A DNA stretch of 64,000 nucleotides from Stenotrophomonas sp. SAU14A_NAIMI4_5 (GCF_003086795.1 NZ_CP026003.1:3601531-3665530), one strand, 5' to 3'. Positions 9,006-18,297 are shown, numbered from the stretch's first letter. Notes: a model not told the origin generated them from the sequence alone. A program made the numbers and translations.

Positions 9006-11722
9006 GGCGTACCTCCTGCCGCAGCGGTCCGCTGCGTGCCTGCAATCAGTGCCTGTTCCTGCAGCAGCCGCGTCACCCGCGCCTGCTGGCGGATCTCGGC
9101 TGGCAGCTGGGCCACGGCCAGCGGCTCGCAGTGCACTGCGCCCACCAGCATCACCACGCTGCGGCGCTCGCGAACCTGCAGCGGGCAATGCAGAAGGCGG
9201 TCGTCCTGCAGCAGGTACAGGGTGCGTTCGCGGCGCGGGAAGTCGGCCACGAAGCCGCCGTTGCTGCCGGTGCCGGGCACGGGGGCGTTGAGGATGCGGG
9301 CGCCGCCCAGCGGCACGCCGGCCACGTCGCGGGCGTTGCCGATGAAGGTGTAGGTCACTTCAATCGGCACCGGCATGCGCACCAGGCGTCCGGGCGCGAG
9401 GAACAGCGGGCGTGCGCCGCCCACGCCGGTCACACGGATGGCGGCGTCGCTGTTCAGTGCGCTGGCGTCCTGCACTTCGGCGCGGTGCGATTGATAGGCC
9501 GGCAGCGGCATCAGCCGGCGTTCGCCCAGCGCCAGACGCTGCTTGCGCTGTCCGCCCACCTGCAGCTCGGCAGCCACGCCGGTCAGTTCCAGATCGTCGG
9601 TGCCATCGACCTGCACGGCCAGGCCGGCTTCGGCGCCCAGGCCACCGCCCCAGTAGAAACCACGGCGGCCCAGCGCCAGCCCGGAGCTGTGGGTGGCGCT
9701 GTAGGTCACCTCGTTGCCGCCGCGCTGCTGGTAGTGCGCCACGCTGGCGCCGGTGTGGCCGTATTTGTTCTGGGTCTGCCCGCTCAGCGATGCGCTGTAG
9801 CGGTCGTTGTTGTTGCCGCGCAGGTCCACGGTGGCCTCGCGGTACTGCGCATCCACTTCCTGGCGCAGGGTCTGGCCGGCGCTGTAGTTCACATCGGGGC
9901 GCGCGTGCTGCGGCTGGCGCACATCCACGGCATAGCGGCGCTGCGAGCTGCCGATGTCGCGGCGCTGCAGACGGGTCAGGCTGAGGTTGATGAAGATGCC
10001 GCGGTCGCGGCTGTCGCCCACGCTGCGCTGGGTGCCCTGCTGCCACACGCCCACGCGGGTGGATACGCTGAACTCCTGCCAGCGCTGCACGCGGCTGTAA
10101 CTGGCCTGCCAGGTGCGGGTGAGGTTGGGATCGCGGCTGTAGCGCGGCTCCCACGGCAGCAGCGGGTCGAGCGCGGCCATCGGGTCATCGGGGTCGGTGT
10201 TGAGCACGGTGCCGCGGCTCCAGGTCTGTCGGCGGGTGTAGGCGACGTAGGCGTTGCCACCGGCCACTGGCAGCGACATCGAAGCGCTGAGCGAATCGGC
10301 GCAGGCCAGGCGGTCGCGGGTATCGGTTTCGAACTGGCAGGCGCGCCCACGCAGGCGCTGCTGGTAGACGTTCCAGGACGCCTTGCGGCGGTACGACAGC
10401 TGGTGCTGCTGGCCGCGGCTGCCATCACTGCCACGCATGCCGCTGAAGCTGGCGCGCACGTCCTGGGTGGTGAACAGGTGGCGCAGGTCCACGCGTAGCT
10501 CGCCGTAGCTGAAGCCACCGAGATCGGCGGCACCGGCGGTGATGGCGGCATCGCGGCCCATGGGCACGCGCAGGCCGACCATGGCGGCCATCTCGCCATC
10601 GAAGCGATCGCTGCGGCGCTCGTTGCGGCGGCCGCCCTGCATGAACCACTGAACGCTGCTGTTGGCCCAGTCGCCGCCCTTGTCAAACGGTGCTTCTTCG
10701 CTGCGCACCAGCACGCCGTCTTCGTAGATGCGCAGGGTGATGGTGTAGTTGCCGAACGGGAACCGGCGCGTGTCCAGGTCGTTGATGCCGGCCTGCAGGT
10801 AGAAGCTCTGCAGCAGGCGCTCGCCATCGAAGGCGTCCACGCGTGCATCGCGGGCCAGCAGCACGGTCAGCGGCGTGGATTGCACGGCCGCTTCGGTATC
10901 CACATAGGCCTGGGTGGTGCCGATGCGCAGGCCGGCGAAGCGGTCCATCGGCAGCATGCTGAAACTGAAGGTGCCGCCCTGCGGGCTGGACAGGTTGCGG
11001 CGGTCCATGCGCCCGGCCTGCAGGTAGTGCTGCGGGCCCAGGTCATGGCGGTAATACGCGTTGTCGAACTGGAAATCGTGGCGGCGGCGGCCACCGCGGT
11101 ACTGCTGGCTGTTGAGGTTCCAGTCCACGGCGATGTGGCCGCGCTCGAACATTCCCAGCGCGCCCGCGCCTTGGGCGGTGATGGCCTGGTAGCCACGGCC
11201 GCCGCTGAGGTTGATGGTCTGCTGGTGCAGGAAGGCATTCTCCGCATTGCTGCTGATCTGGTGGAAGCGGTCGGCGGCGGGCTCGGCGGTGATCCATTGC
11301 TTGGCAACGAACAGGCGCACGGCGCCCTCGCCTTCGTCGTACAGCGCGCGCACGGTGCTGGGGTCTTCCGGCGGATCGAGGTAGCCGCAACCGGCTTCGG
11401 CGCCGCCGAAGCGGCAGGCCAGGTGGCTGTTGCGCGCCATCGGCTGCGAGAGTGCGGGCAGCAGCGCGGCCTGGGCATCGGCCGACAGGTCAAGCGCCTG
11501 CAGCACGCGTGCGGGATCTTCCAGCTGCACGTGTTCCAGGGTGACGCGCACCGGCGACAGCCCGGCGCTGCGGCCGAACAGGCGGATGTCGAGCTGTTCG
11601 ACCTGGCCTTCGACCAGATCCTCGAAACCGACGGGAACGCCGCGTGCCGCGACCAGCGGCGTGGCCAACGACAAGGCGAGCGCGACCGCCAGCCGGGTGA
11701 CGGCGGGTGCGGGAGCTTTCAT
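9002..11722 (-). CDS. Outer-membrane fimbrial usher, CS1/TcfC type
   Basis: The 906-residue protein has an N-terminal signal peptide (ending VAARG), an N-terminal periplasmic domain, a long beta-rich central region rich in aromatic and charged residues expected for the 24-strand translocation barrel, and C-terminal plug-like domains. Motifs such as FYLQAGINDLDTRRFPFGNY and TLRIYEDG (residues ~320-345) are typical of the CS1 usher branch. A cysteine pair (LACRFGGAEAGCGY) lies in the N-terminal domain. It would receive chaperone-subunit complexes and extrude the fibre. It follows the pilin after a 70-bp gap that holds a strong hairpin. Confidence 0.9.
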   Translation of the reverse strand: MKAPAPAVTRLAVALALSLATPLVAARGVPVGFEDLVEGQVEQLDIRLFGRSAGLSPVRVTLEHVQLEDPARVLQALDLSADAQAALLPALSQPMARNSHLACRFGGAEAGCGYLDPPEDPSTVRALYDEGEGAVRLFVAKQWITAEPAADRFHQISSNAENAFLHQQTINLSGGRGYQAITAQGAGALGMFERGHIAVDWNLNSQQYRGGRRRHDFQFDNAYYRHDLGPQHYLQAGRMDRRNLSSPQGGTFSFSMLPMDRFAGLRIGTTQAYVDTEAAVQSTPLTVLLARDARVDAFDGERLLQSFYLQAGINDLDTRRFPFGNYTITLRIYEDGVLVRSEEAPFDKGGDWANSSVQWFMQGGRRNERRSDRFDGEMAAMVGLRVPMGRDAAITAGAADLGGFSYGELRVDLRHLFTTQDVRASFSGMRGSDGSRGQQHQLSYRRKASWNVYQQRLRGRACQFETDTRDRLACADSLSASMSLPVAGGNAYVAYTRRQTWSRGTVLNTDPDDPMAALDPLLPWEPRYSRDPNLTRTWQASYSRVQRWQEFSVSTRVGVWQQGTQRSVGDSRDRGIFINLSLTRLQRRDIGSSQRRYAVDVRQPQHARPDVNYSAGQTLRQEVDAQYREATVDLRGNNNDRYSASLSGQTQNKYGHTGASVAHYQQRGGNEVTYSATHSSGLALGRRGFYWGGGLGAEAGLAVQVDGTDDLELTGVAAELQVGGQRKQRLALGERRLMPLPAYQSHRAEVQDASALNSDAAIRVTGVGGARPLFLAPGRLVRMPVPIEVTYTFIGNARDVAGVPLGGARILNAPVPGTGSNGGFVADFPRRERTLYLLQDDRLLHCPLQVRERRSVVMLVGAVHCEPLAVAQLPAEIRQQARVTRLLQEQALIAGTQRTAAAGGTP

Positions 11723-11741
11723 GGATGGGGTGCCTGGTGCG

Positions 11742-11764
11742 GCCGGCCCGGTGGTCGGGCCGGC
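11742..11764 (-). promoter_or_regulatory. GC-rich hairpin between major pilin and usher
   Basis: A 9-bp perfect stem (GCCGGCCCG/CGGGCCGGC) with a 5-nt loop sits between the pilin stop and the usher start. No T-run follows on the minus strand, so it is more likely an RNA-stabilising or processing hairpin than a full terminator. Such elements commonly keep pilin mRNA in excess over usher mRNA. Confidence 0.55.
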
Positions 11765-11792
11765 GCGGGGGTGTTACGGCTGGAACGGCCGG

Positions 11793-12296
11793 TTACGGCT
11801 TCTGGATGAAGGCCAGCGTGACAATGCCCGAGTACTTGCCAGCAGTGGCGATGGCGGTGGTGTTGCCCTGGCCGATGGTCAGGTCCATCGGAATGGAACG
11901 GCCCGGCAGCGCGCCATCGAAGATCTTGCTGGCTTCGAAGTCTTTCGCCGTCGTGGACAGCGCTTCACCGTTGAGGCTCACGGCCAGCGGTACGGCGGTG
12001 CCGCCGGCACTGCCTTCCGGCATGAGTGACGGGCTGGCGCCGAGGCGCACAGTGATGTCCTTGTCGATGTCGTTGCTGTGGATGCGTACACGCTGGGTCC
12101 ATGCCAGCAGCAGGCCGGTGGCCGGGTCATGCGACAGCTTGACCGAGTCATCAAGGGCGGTACCGTCGGCCTTCAGCATGGCCAGGGTCGGGTCGACGTC
12201 AGCCCAGACGGCAATATCGACTTCGGCGGCGTGTGCGGACAGCGAAGCGGTGGCCAGCGCTGCAGCCAGCGCGACCTTCTTCAGAATGGTTTTCAT
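11793..12296 (-). CDS. Major fimbrial subunit, CS1 type (cable-pilus CblA-like)
   Basis: The 167-residue protein starts MKTILKKVALAAALATASL with signal-peptide cleavage after AHA. The mature start (AEVDIAVWADVDPTLAMLKADG) resembles CS1-family pilins, whose N-terminal strand completes the Ig fold of the next subunit: alternating hydrophobic residues V-D-I-A-V-W-A-D-V, then DPTL and DG. No cysteines occur, as is usual for this branch. It is the first gene of the directon running to 452, with GAGAGAG as ribosome-binding site. It should form the shaft of the fimbria. Confidence 0.88.
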   Translation of the reverse strand: MKTILKKVALAAALATASLSAHAAEVDIAVWADVDPTLAMLKADGTALDDSVKLSHDPATGLLLAWTQRVRIHSNDIDKDITVRLGASPSLMPEGSAGGTAVPLAVSLNGEALSTTAKDFEASKIFDGALPGRSIPMDLTIGQGNTTAIATAGKYSGIVTLAFIQKP

Positions 12297-12549
12297 CGGT
12301 TGTCTCTCTCGGACAATGAAGGGAAGAAGCTCCCCTCCCGGAGGAAGGAGGGTGGGAGGGGAGCGTCACCACGCCGGAGGTAGGGAGTGGCGACGGAGAG
12401 AATGGTAGGAACCCCTACCCCCCGTTGACCATTCAACGATTCCTAAATATCTGGTTGTTAAGGAGTTTTGGGGATGGCGGTCAAGGTTTGAGAGAGATGC
12501 AACTTTTCGCCATTGCTTTTGCAACTAACCTCATTGAACACGTGGAAAG

Positions 12550-12624
12550 CATCCACGCATGGCGTGGCTCTACTGTGGATTCACGGAGCAAACGCGTAGC
12601 AGTAGATCCACGCCATGCGTGGAT
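12550..12624. repeat. SMAG inverted pair
   Basis: A minus-oriented copy (12550-12573, ending CTCTAC) and a plus copy (12602-12624, GTAGATCCACG arm) are separated by 28 bp. Confidence 0.85.
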
Positions 12625-12666
12625 GGAACGAACGCCGCCGTGCATGGCCCTGCGCTACCCCAAACG

Positions 12667-12694
12667 CATCAGGCCGCCTTTCGGCGGCCTGATG
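12667..12694. terminator. Hairpin terminator downstream of the 12.7-13.9 kb gene pair
   Basis: A 12-bp perfect stem (CATCAGGCCGCC/GGCGGCCTGATG) with a TTTC loop lies 25 bp past the stop of the 23-codon ORF. The T-run on the minus strand is weak (GCGTTTGG), so termination efficiency is uncertain. Confidence 0.6.
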
Positions 12695-12718
12695 GTCAGA
12701 TCATTCAAACGTGTGCTG

Positions 12719-12790
12719 TCAGAAGAAGATCGCGTACAGGATCAACAGCGGAATCGGCACGCCCAACAGCCAGAGCAGAATCATTTTCAT
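12719..12790 (-). CDS. 23-residue hydrophobic membrane peptide
   Basis: The frame encodes MKMILLWLLGVPIPLLILYA then three residues (IFF) and a TGA stop: almost a pure transmembrane helix with one Lys at the N-terminus and a G-x-P-x-P kink. AAGGAGA lies 6 nt before the ATG, which is a strong ribosome-binding site for such a small frame. It starts 27 bp after the 366-residue membrane protein on the same strand and ends before a terminator hairpin, so the two likely form one transcript. It may be a partner or regulator of that protein; function unknown. Confidence 0.6.
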   Translation of the reverse strand: MKMILLWLLGVPIPLLILYAIFF

Positions 12791-12817
12791 GGCAGGTCTC
12801 CTTGCATGGATTGCGGG

Positions 12818-13924
12818 TTACAGATCGCGGCGGCGGCCGCCCCAGGTGGCGCTGAGGCTGGCGAAGAACGCACCGATCAGCAGGGTGATGAACAGCCACA
12901 GTGCGGCATAGGCCGTGGCCTTGCGGGCGTCGTCAGCCGCCTGCTTGGCCGTGTTCTTGGCCTTTTCCAGCGCAGCACGCATGCGCGTCTGCACGTCGGT
13001 CACGCGGGCCTGGGCTTCGGCTTGGCTCATGCCGGTTTCGCGAGCGATCAGCTGCGATAGATACTGCGTGTCGGCCGGGTCGAGGCCATCACCCTGCAGG
13101 CTGTTGACGATGATGCGGTTCACTTCGGCACGCACCTCACGACGGTCGCCCATCGGGCCATGGCCCGGCATCGGGCGCGGCGGCGGGGCCGTGCGGGCAT
13201 CACGCGGGCCGGCAGTTGCAGCGACCGGCGGCGGCGGCGGTGCAGCGGGATCCATCGGGGCATTGCTGCCCGGGGCGGCACCCGGTGCAGGCGGGGCCGG
13301 CGGCGCAGCGGCGGCGTCCGGGCCCGGGACCGGAGTGGTTGCATTACGGAACAGCGAATCCACCCAATAGTTGAGGTCGCCTTCCGGCGCACCCGCAGCC
13401 GCCGCACCGGCACCGGCTGCGGCAACGCCTGCAGTGGACGCTGCAGCACCTGCGGTGGCGCCCGCAACCTTGGCACCGGCACCCAGCACACCGCCAATGG
13501 CCGAGGTCAGCAGACCGGCGGTGAGCAGCGTGGCGACGGCCCACGACACGAAGCCGTGCGCGGTATCGCGAAAGTAGGTTTCATCGCCGTGGATCTGCGT
13601 CCACTTGGTGCGCAGGCGACCGGCCAGATAACCACCCAGGCCGGAGGCGGCCAGTGCGGTGAAGGTGAGCCAGGCGACGCTGGACCAGCCGAAGGTTTCT
13701 TTGCTGACGCCTTCGAACGACCACGGCGAGACCGAGGACAGGCCCAGGCCGACGCCGAGGATCAACAGGACGAGGGAGAGCGCGGCAGCCGCGGCGGCGC
13801 CCGCGAATATCGCGCCCCAGGACACGGCGCTTTCGCTGGGCGGCGCGACGATGGGCGCGGTGACGACGGTGGCGACGTCAGGGCCGAGCGGGCCGCGCTC
13901 GGGTGGATCGAATCGGGTACTCAT
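12818..13924 (-). CDS. Conserved multi-pass membrane protein of unknown function
   Basis: The 368-residue protein starts MSTRFDPPERG. A Pro-rich N-terminus precedes hydrophobic segments at about 32-60 (SWGAIFAGAAAAAALSLVLL), 75-100 and 125-160. A low-complexity Ala/Gly/Pro linker follows, then a charged helical region (RREVRAEVNRIIVNSL) and a last TM segment (AALWLFITLLIGAFFASLSA) ending in WGGRRRDL. Proteins with this SWGAIxAG start occur across Proteobacteria without known function. The start at 13924 was chosen because the N-terminal motif follows soon after. Confidence 0.75.
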   Translation of the reverse strand: MSTRFDPPERGPLGPDVATVVTAPIVAPPSESAVSWGAIFAGAAAAAALSLVLLILGVGLGLSSVSPWSFEGVSKETFGWSSVAWLTFTALAASGLGGYLAGRLRTKWTQIHGDETYFRDTAHGFVSWAVATLLTAGLLTSAIGGVLGAGAKVAGATAGAAASTAGVAAAGAGAAAAGAPEGDLNYWVDSLFRNATTPVPGPDAAAAPPAPPAPGAAPGSNAPMDPAAPPPPPVAATAGPRDARTAPPPRPMPGHGPMGDRREVRAEVNRIIVNSLQGDGLDPADTQYLSQLIARETGMSQAEAQARVTDVQTRMRAALEKAKNTAKQAADDARKATAYAALWLFITLLIGAFFASLSATWGGRRRDL

Positions 13925-14030
13925 GGAATGAAGGCTCCGTAACAATGCTGCGGCTGCAGCTGGCCATGACGAGGCTGCGCGAGCGCTTGTGAAGCTGGTG
14001 AGACCTGTAAATCACGCGGTCTTGGCGCGG

Positions 14031-14456
14031 GTAGATCGACGCCACGCGTGCATCGATGAGCACATCAGTAGATCCACGCCATGCGTGGATGGTTTTGCGC
14101 GGACGCGCAAAGGCAGGAGCCGCCGGGCATGGATCGGAGAACACGTCAGTAGATCCACGCCATGCGTGGATGGTTTTTGCGCGGACGCGCATACCAAGGC
14201 AGGAGCCGCCGGGCACGGCCCGGCGCTACCGGGTACGGTGCCAAGTGTCGGTAGTTCCCACGCCATGCGTGGATGGTTTTGCGCGTGCGTCGACATCGTG
14301 CGGACCAACGGTCCGCACCCACCAGGGCAGGAGCCGCCGGGGCATGGCCCGGCGCTACCGGGGTACGGTGCCGGGTGTCAGTAGATCCACGCCATGCGTG
14401 GATGGTTTTGCGCGGACGCGCAAAGGCAGGAGCCGCCGGGCATGGCCCGGCGCTAC
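14031..14456. repeat. SMAG cluster with reiterated spacer
   Basis: At least eight palindromes lie between the membrane protein and gltA: plus-strand GTAGATCCACG-type copies at 14068-14090, 14149-14171, 14251-14274 (GTAGTTCCC variant) and 14381-14403, minus-strand GCCGGGC-type copies at 14207-14229, 14336-14358 and 14434-14456, and a GTGCGGACC/GGTCCGCAC palindrome at 14299-14319. The spacer GGTTTTGCGCGGACGCGCAA recurs after most plus copies, so the block grew by tandem duplication of a composite unit. No gene is seen in 13925-14535. Confidence 0.85.
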
Positions 14457-14482
14457 CAGAGCCCGGCAGGCCCATCCGACGC

Positions 14483-14510
14483 AAAAAAACGCCCCGCGGA
14501 TGCGGGGCGC
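14483..14510 (-). terminator. Rho-independent terminator of gltA
   Basis: An 8-bp GC stem (CGCCCCGC/GCGGGGCG, loop GGAT) is followed on the minus strand by a run of seven T, 26 bp past the gltA stop. Confidence 0.9.
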
Positions 14511-14535
14511 TCTCAACACAACCTATCGCAGGCGA

Positions 14536-15813
<1,278 letters not shown>

Positions 15814-16054
15814 TGTGTGCGCTCCTTCATGGGAAGGCGCCTGCCCAAGCGCATTGGTCAGGCACGTGAATGACGTCCTCGGCCTGTGCCGGGGATCAGG
15901 TCATTATCGCACAGCAGCATTTGTCGGGTGCTAGACGGAAGTCGTAGACGACGGGCAGCAGCAACCCTGCCGGCAAGCGGCCTTGATGGGCAAAGACGCC
16001 ATCCCCTGAACGGTCTGTTCCGCCATTCCAAACGCCCGTTGGGTGGGCGCCGGA
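15814..16054. promoter_or_regulatory. gltA upstream region
   Basis: About 240 bp without a gene. On the minus strand a GATAAT hexamer (15903-15908) is a possible -10 box for gltA, but no convincing -35 partner was seen. No SMAG or other repeat was noticed. Confidence 0.35.
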
Positions 16055-16086
16055 CAAAAACAAACGGCCGCGCAAAGCGCGGCCGT
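16055..16086 (-). terminator. Rho-independent terminator of rpmE2
   Basis: A 9-bp stem (ACGGCCGCG/CGCGGCCGT, loop CAAAG) is followed on the minus strand by a T-rich tail (TTGTTTTTG), 24 bp past the rpmE2 stop. Confidence 0.85.
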
Positions 16087-16109
16087 CGGTTCGAAGCTGG
16101 ATCGACGGA

Positions 16110-16352
16110 TCAGCGCGCGTAGCGCTTCTGGAACTTGTCGATACGGCCCGAGGTGTCGATCACCTTGTGCTTGCCCGTGTAGAACGGGTGCGAAGCCGAG
16201 GAAATTTCGACCTTGACCAGCGGGTATTCGTTACCGTCGGTCCAGGTGGTGGTTTCCTTGGTCGCCATGGTGGAGCGGGTCAGGATCTTGAAATCGGAAG
16301 TGACGTCTTCGAAGACGACGTCGCGGTAGTTCGGATGGATATCGGCCTTCAT
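16110..16352 (-). CDS. rpmE2: 50S ribosomal protein L31 type B (zinc-independent paralogue)
   Basis: The 80-residue protein starts [20 protein letters not shown]. It has the L31 core ([24 protein letters not shown]) but no cysteines, so it lacks the zinc ribbon of RpmE and belongs to the C- (YkgM/RpmE2) type. Elsewhere such paralogues are often induced under zinc limitation through Zur. An inverted repeat covers its likely promoter (16396-16429). It is monocistronic. Confidence 0.95.
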   Translation of the reverse strand: MKADIHPNYRDVVFEDVTSDFKILTRSTMATKETTTWTDGNEYPLVKVEISSASHPFYTGKHKVIDTSGRIDKFQKRYAR

Positions 16353-16390
16353 GGGCTCACACCGTAAATGGGCTGGTGGTCAAGAGCGGC

Positions 16391-16429
16391 ATTATAAACA
16401 CCGGTTGCCGCGTGGGGCAACCGGTGTTT
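16391..16429 (-). promoter_or_regulatory. 14-bp perfect inverted repeat overlapping the putative rpmE2 promoter / nucleoside hydrolase terminator
   Basis: Arms AAACACCGGTTGCC (16396-16409) and GGCAACCGGTGTTT (16416-16429) are perfect complements with a 6-nt loop. On the minus strand TATAAT follows directly (16396-16391) and TTGCCC (16420-16415) lies 18 bp before it, giving a fair sigma70 promoter for rpmE2. The hairpin is also 12 bp downstream of the nucleoside hydrolase stop and could terminate that transcript; T-run is short (TTTA). Confidence 0.6.
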
Positions 16430-16440
16430 GCACATCGGGA

Positions 16441-17379
16441 TCAATTGGCGCCCAGCGCCTGCCGGACCAGGGCCTCGAAACGGGCCTGGTCGTAGGCCAT
16501 CAGCAGGTCGCAGTTGTCCGGCTGGCCGGTCTGGCGGTTCCAGTCGACGATGGTGGCGCCGCGGCTGAACGTTCCGTTCAGTTCCACGTTCAGCGGACGC
16601 GATTCCACCTGCAGCTGGCCTTCCGGGTTCAGCGCCCAGGCCATGGCCACCGCATCGGCGGTGTACCAGCGGCCACCCTTGGCGTCTTCGGACAGCGCGC
16701 GGGTCTTGCGCGAGATCAGCTCATAGAAGCGTGCGCGGTCGGAATCGGCCTGCAGCCACTGCTCCGCCTGCTCCAGCGGCAGGCCGTGGGCGACAGTAGC
16801 CTCCCAGTCGGACACCAGCAGGTGCTTGAACGAGGTGAACACCACATGCGCGGCTTCGGGGTCGAAGGCGATGTTGAATTCGGCGGCCGGGGTGATGTTG
16901 CCGTGGCAGGTGACGGCGCCGCCCATCACCACGATGCGCTTGATGCGCTGCGGCAGGGTCGGGTCCAGTTTCAGCGCCAGCGCCAGGTTGGTCAGCGGGC
17001 CGAGCATCACCAGCATCAGCTCGCCGGCGTACTGGTGCGACAGGCGCAGGATGGCCAGCGCGGCGTGCTCGGCCTCGGCCTGGCGGCTCGGCGGCGGCAG
17101 GTCGACATCGCCATAGCCGTCGCGGCCGTGCACGTGGGCAGCGTCCATCGAGGGGTGGATCAGCGGATCGGGGCTGCCAGCGAACACCGGCACGTCGGTG
17201 CGGCCGACGATGTCGCAGAGCTTGAGGGCGTTGCGGACGGTGTAGTCGAGGCCGACATTGCCGGCGGCGATGGTCAGGGCGACCACGTCGTGCCGTTCAT
17301 CGGCGAAGGCCATCAGCAGGGCCAGGGCGTCGTCCACACCGGGGTCGGTGTCGATCAACAGCGGGATCTTGTGGGTCAT
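16441..17379 (-). CDS. Inosine/uridine-preferring nucleoside hydrolase
   Basis: The 312-residue protein starts MTHKIPLLIDTDPGVDDALALL. The DTDPGVDDAL motif near residues 10-19 holds the aspartates that bind Ca2+ and the ribose in the IUNH family, and VMLGPLTNLALAL and IVVMGGAV are also typical. It hydrolyses the N-glycosidic bond of nucleosides for salvage. Exact specificity (pyrimidine or purine) cannot be read here. The ATG at 17379 was chosen because family homology starts there; the longer upstream frame runs through a repeat palindrome. Confidence 0.92.
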   Translation of the reverse strand: MTHKIPLLIDTDPGVDDALALLMAFADERHDVVALTIAAGNVGLDYTVRNALKLCDIVGRTDVPVFAGSPDPLIHPSMDAAHVHGRDGYGDVDLPPPSRQAEAEHAALAILRLSHQYAGELMLVMLGPLTNLALALKLDPTLPQRIKRIVVMGGAVTCHGNITPAAEFNIAFDPEAAHVVFTSFKHLLVSDWEATVAHGLPLEQAEQWLQADSDRARFYELISRKTRALSEDAKGGRWYTADAVAMAWALNPEGQLQVESRPLNVELNGTFSRGATIVDWNRQTGQPDNCDLLMAYDQARFEALVRQALGAN

Positions 17380-17470
17380 CGTTGCCGTCTTCAGATCGGC
17401 AACGAAGTGTGGACCGGGTTGATGACCGTTGCAAGACCACCCTGCCCCGAGGGCAGATGCGACGGGGACA

Positions 17471-17510
17471 GGGTCGGATCCCTTGCCCAGAGGGCAAGGG
17501 CTCTGACCCC
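17471..17510. repeat. GGGGTCAGA-type asymmetric palindrome (copy 1 of 7)
   Basis: GGGTCGGATCC ... GGCTCTGACCCC with inner stem CTTGCCC/GGGCAAG. It lies upstream of the nucleoside hydrolase gene. See the matching finding for the family. Confidence 0.75.
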
Positions 17511-17653
17511 ATCCCCTCCCAAGGACTGACGCAATCAACCCAAAACACGCACCCACCCTCCAATTGCACGTATTTCGAGGTTTCAAACAATCCTCATTGA
17601 GACCACAAGGACCGCATGGAAATGATGCGGTGCCATCGACAACGGATGGCACG

Positions 17654-17820
17654 GGCTTCCAATCCCGTTTGACCAATGATGTTTACGCTTGCCTGCCGGC
17701 GTTGCGTGCGTGTTGCTGCGCGGCGTCCGGCAGGCGATCCGTCCGCGCCTCCTATGGCGGGCGGTGCGTGGGGGCTTCGTGCCCGCCGGCTTATCAGCAT
17801 TGGTCACCGGTATTGGAACC
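17654..17820. repeat. Multi-hairpin element closed by ~28-bp imperfect terminal inverted repeats
   Basis: The left end (17654-17681, GGCTTCCAATCCCG then TTTGACCAATGATG) pairs with the right end (17795-17820, CAGCATTGGTCACCGG then TATTGGAACC). Between them are a long hairpin (TTGCCTGCCGG/CCGGCAGGCGA) and a GCGGGC/GCCCGC hairpin. A further GCCACC/GGTGGC hairpin lies just outside before the next gene. No coding sequence is supported in 17380-17886. Confidence 0.6.
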
Positions 17821-17886
17821 ACTCACCGCCCGCCACCCTCGCCTTCGCGACGGTGGCTTCCTGCCTTGTGCACGAGGATTGCCGAC

Positions 17887-18297
17887 ATGACTGCTTCCCA
17901 CTATCCCCTGCTGTTCGCCACCTTGGGCGACGCCGCCGCCAGCATCCCCGATGCTTTGGCACGCACGCTGGAAACCACGCTGTCTGCCACCCAGGCCGCC
18001 AACACCGGTGAAGGCCCCAGCCTGCTGGACTGCCTGCGCCGCATCCGCCACGGCGAAGGTGCCGATGGCCAACCGTGGCGGAGCGAGCGGCATTCCCCCG
18101 GGCAATGCATGGCGCTCGCCCGCATCGACCGCGCGGCGGCGGGCCTGACGTTGCTGTTGGAAATGCTGCACGCCAGTGAGCGCCTGCGCGTGGATGGTGA
18201 AGAGGCGCAGAACGTCGGCGATGACGTGCGCGAGGGCCTGCTGCTGGCCTGCCGTGGGTTGTCCGAATACGTGGGCACGCAGTTGCCTGCGGCGTAG
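17887..18297 (+). CDS. Small helical protein of unknown function
   Basis: The 136-residue product starts MTASHYPLLFATLGDAAAS and has no signal peptide or TM segment. It looks helical with two amphipathic blocks (residues 12-35 and about 75-135, LARIDRAAAGLTLLLEMLHASERL, GDDVREGLLLACRGLSEYV). I do not recognise a family. It is the only plus-strand gene between 452 and 27.8 kb and lies 66 bp after a multi-hairpin inverted-repeat element. GAGGA upstream is a weak but plausible ribosome-binding site. Confidence 0.65.
   Translation: MTASHYPLLFATLGDAAASIPDALARTLETTLSATQAANTGEGPSLLDCLRRIRHGEGADGQPWRSERHSPGQCMALARIDRAAAGLTLLLEMLHASERLRVDGEEAQNVGDDVREGLLLACRGLSEYVGTQLPAA

Larger units (their letters stand above)
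12297..12718. promoter_or_regulatory. Intergenic region upstream of the fimbrial operon, with SMAG dimer and terminator
   Basis: This 420-bp stretch has no gene. An AT-richer part (12420-12545) just upstream of the pilin is the likely promoter and control region, but I could not pin down -10/-35 boxes. It also holds an inverted SMAG pair (12550-12573 minus, 12602-12624 plus) and a hairpin at 12667-12694. Confidence 0.5.

Noticed and set aside
9131..10498. 455-codon plus-strand frame opposite the usher
   Set aside because: GC-rich antisense shadow: low-complexity His/Ala/Gly/Val composition, while the minus strand encodes a full usher.
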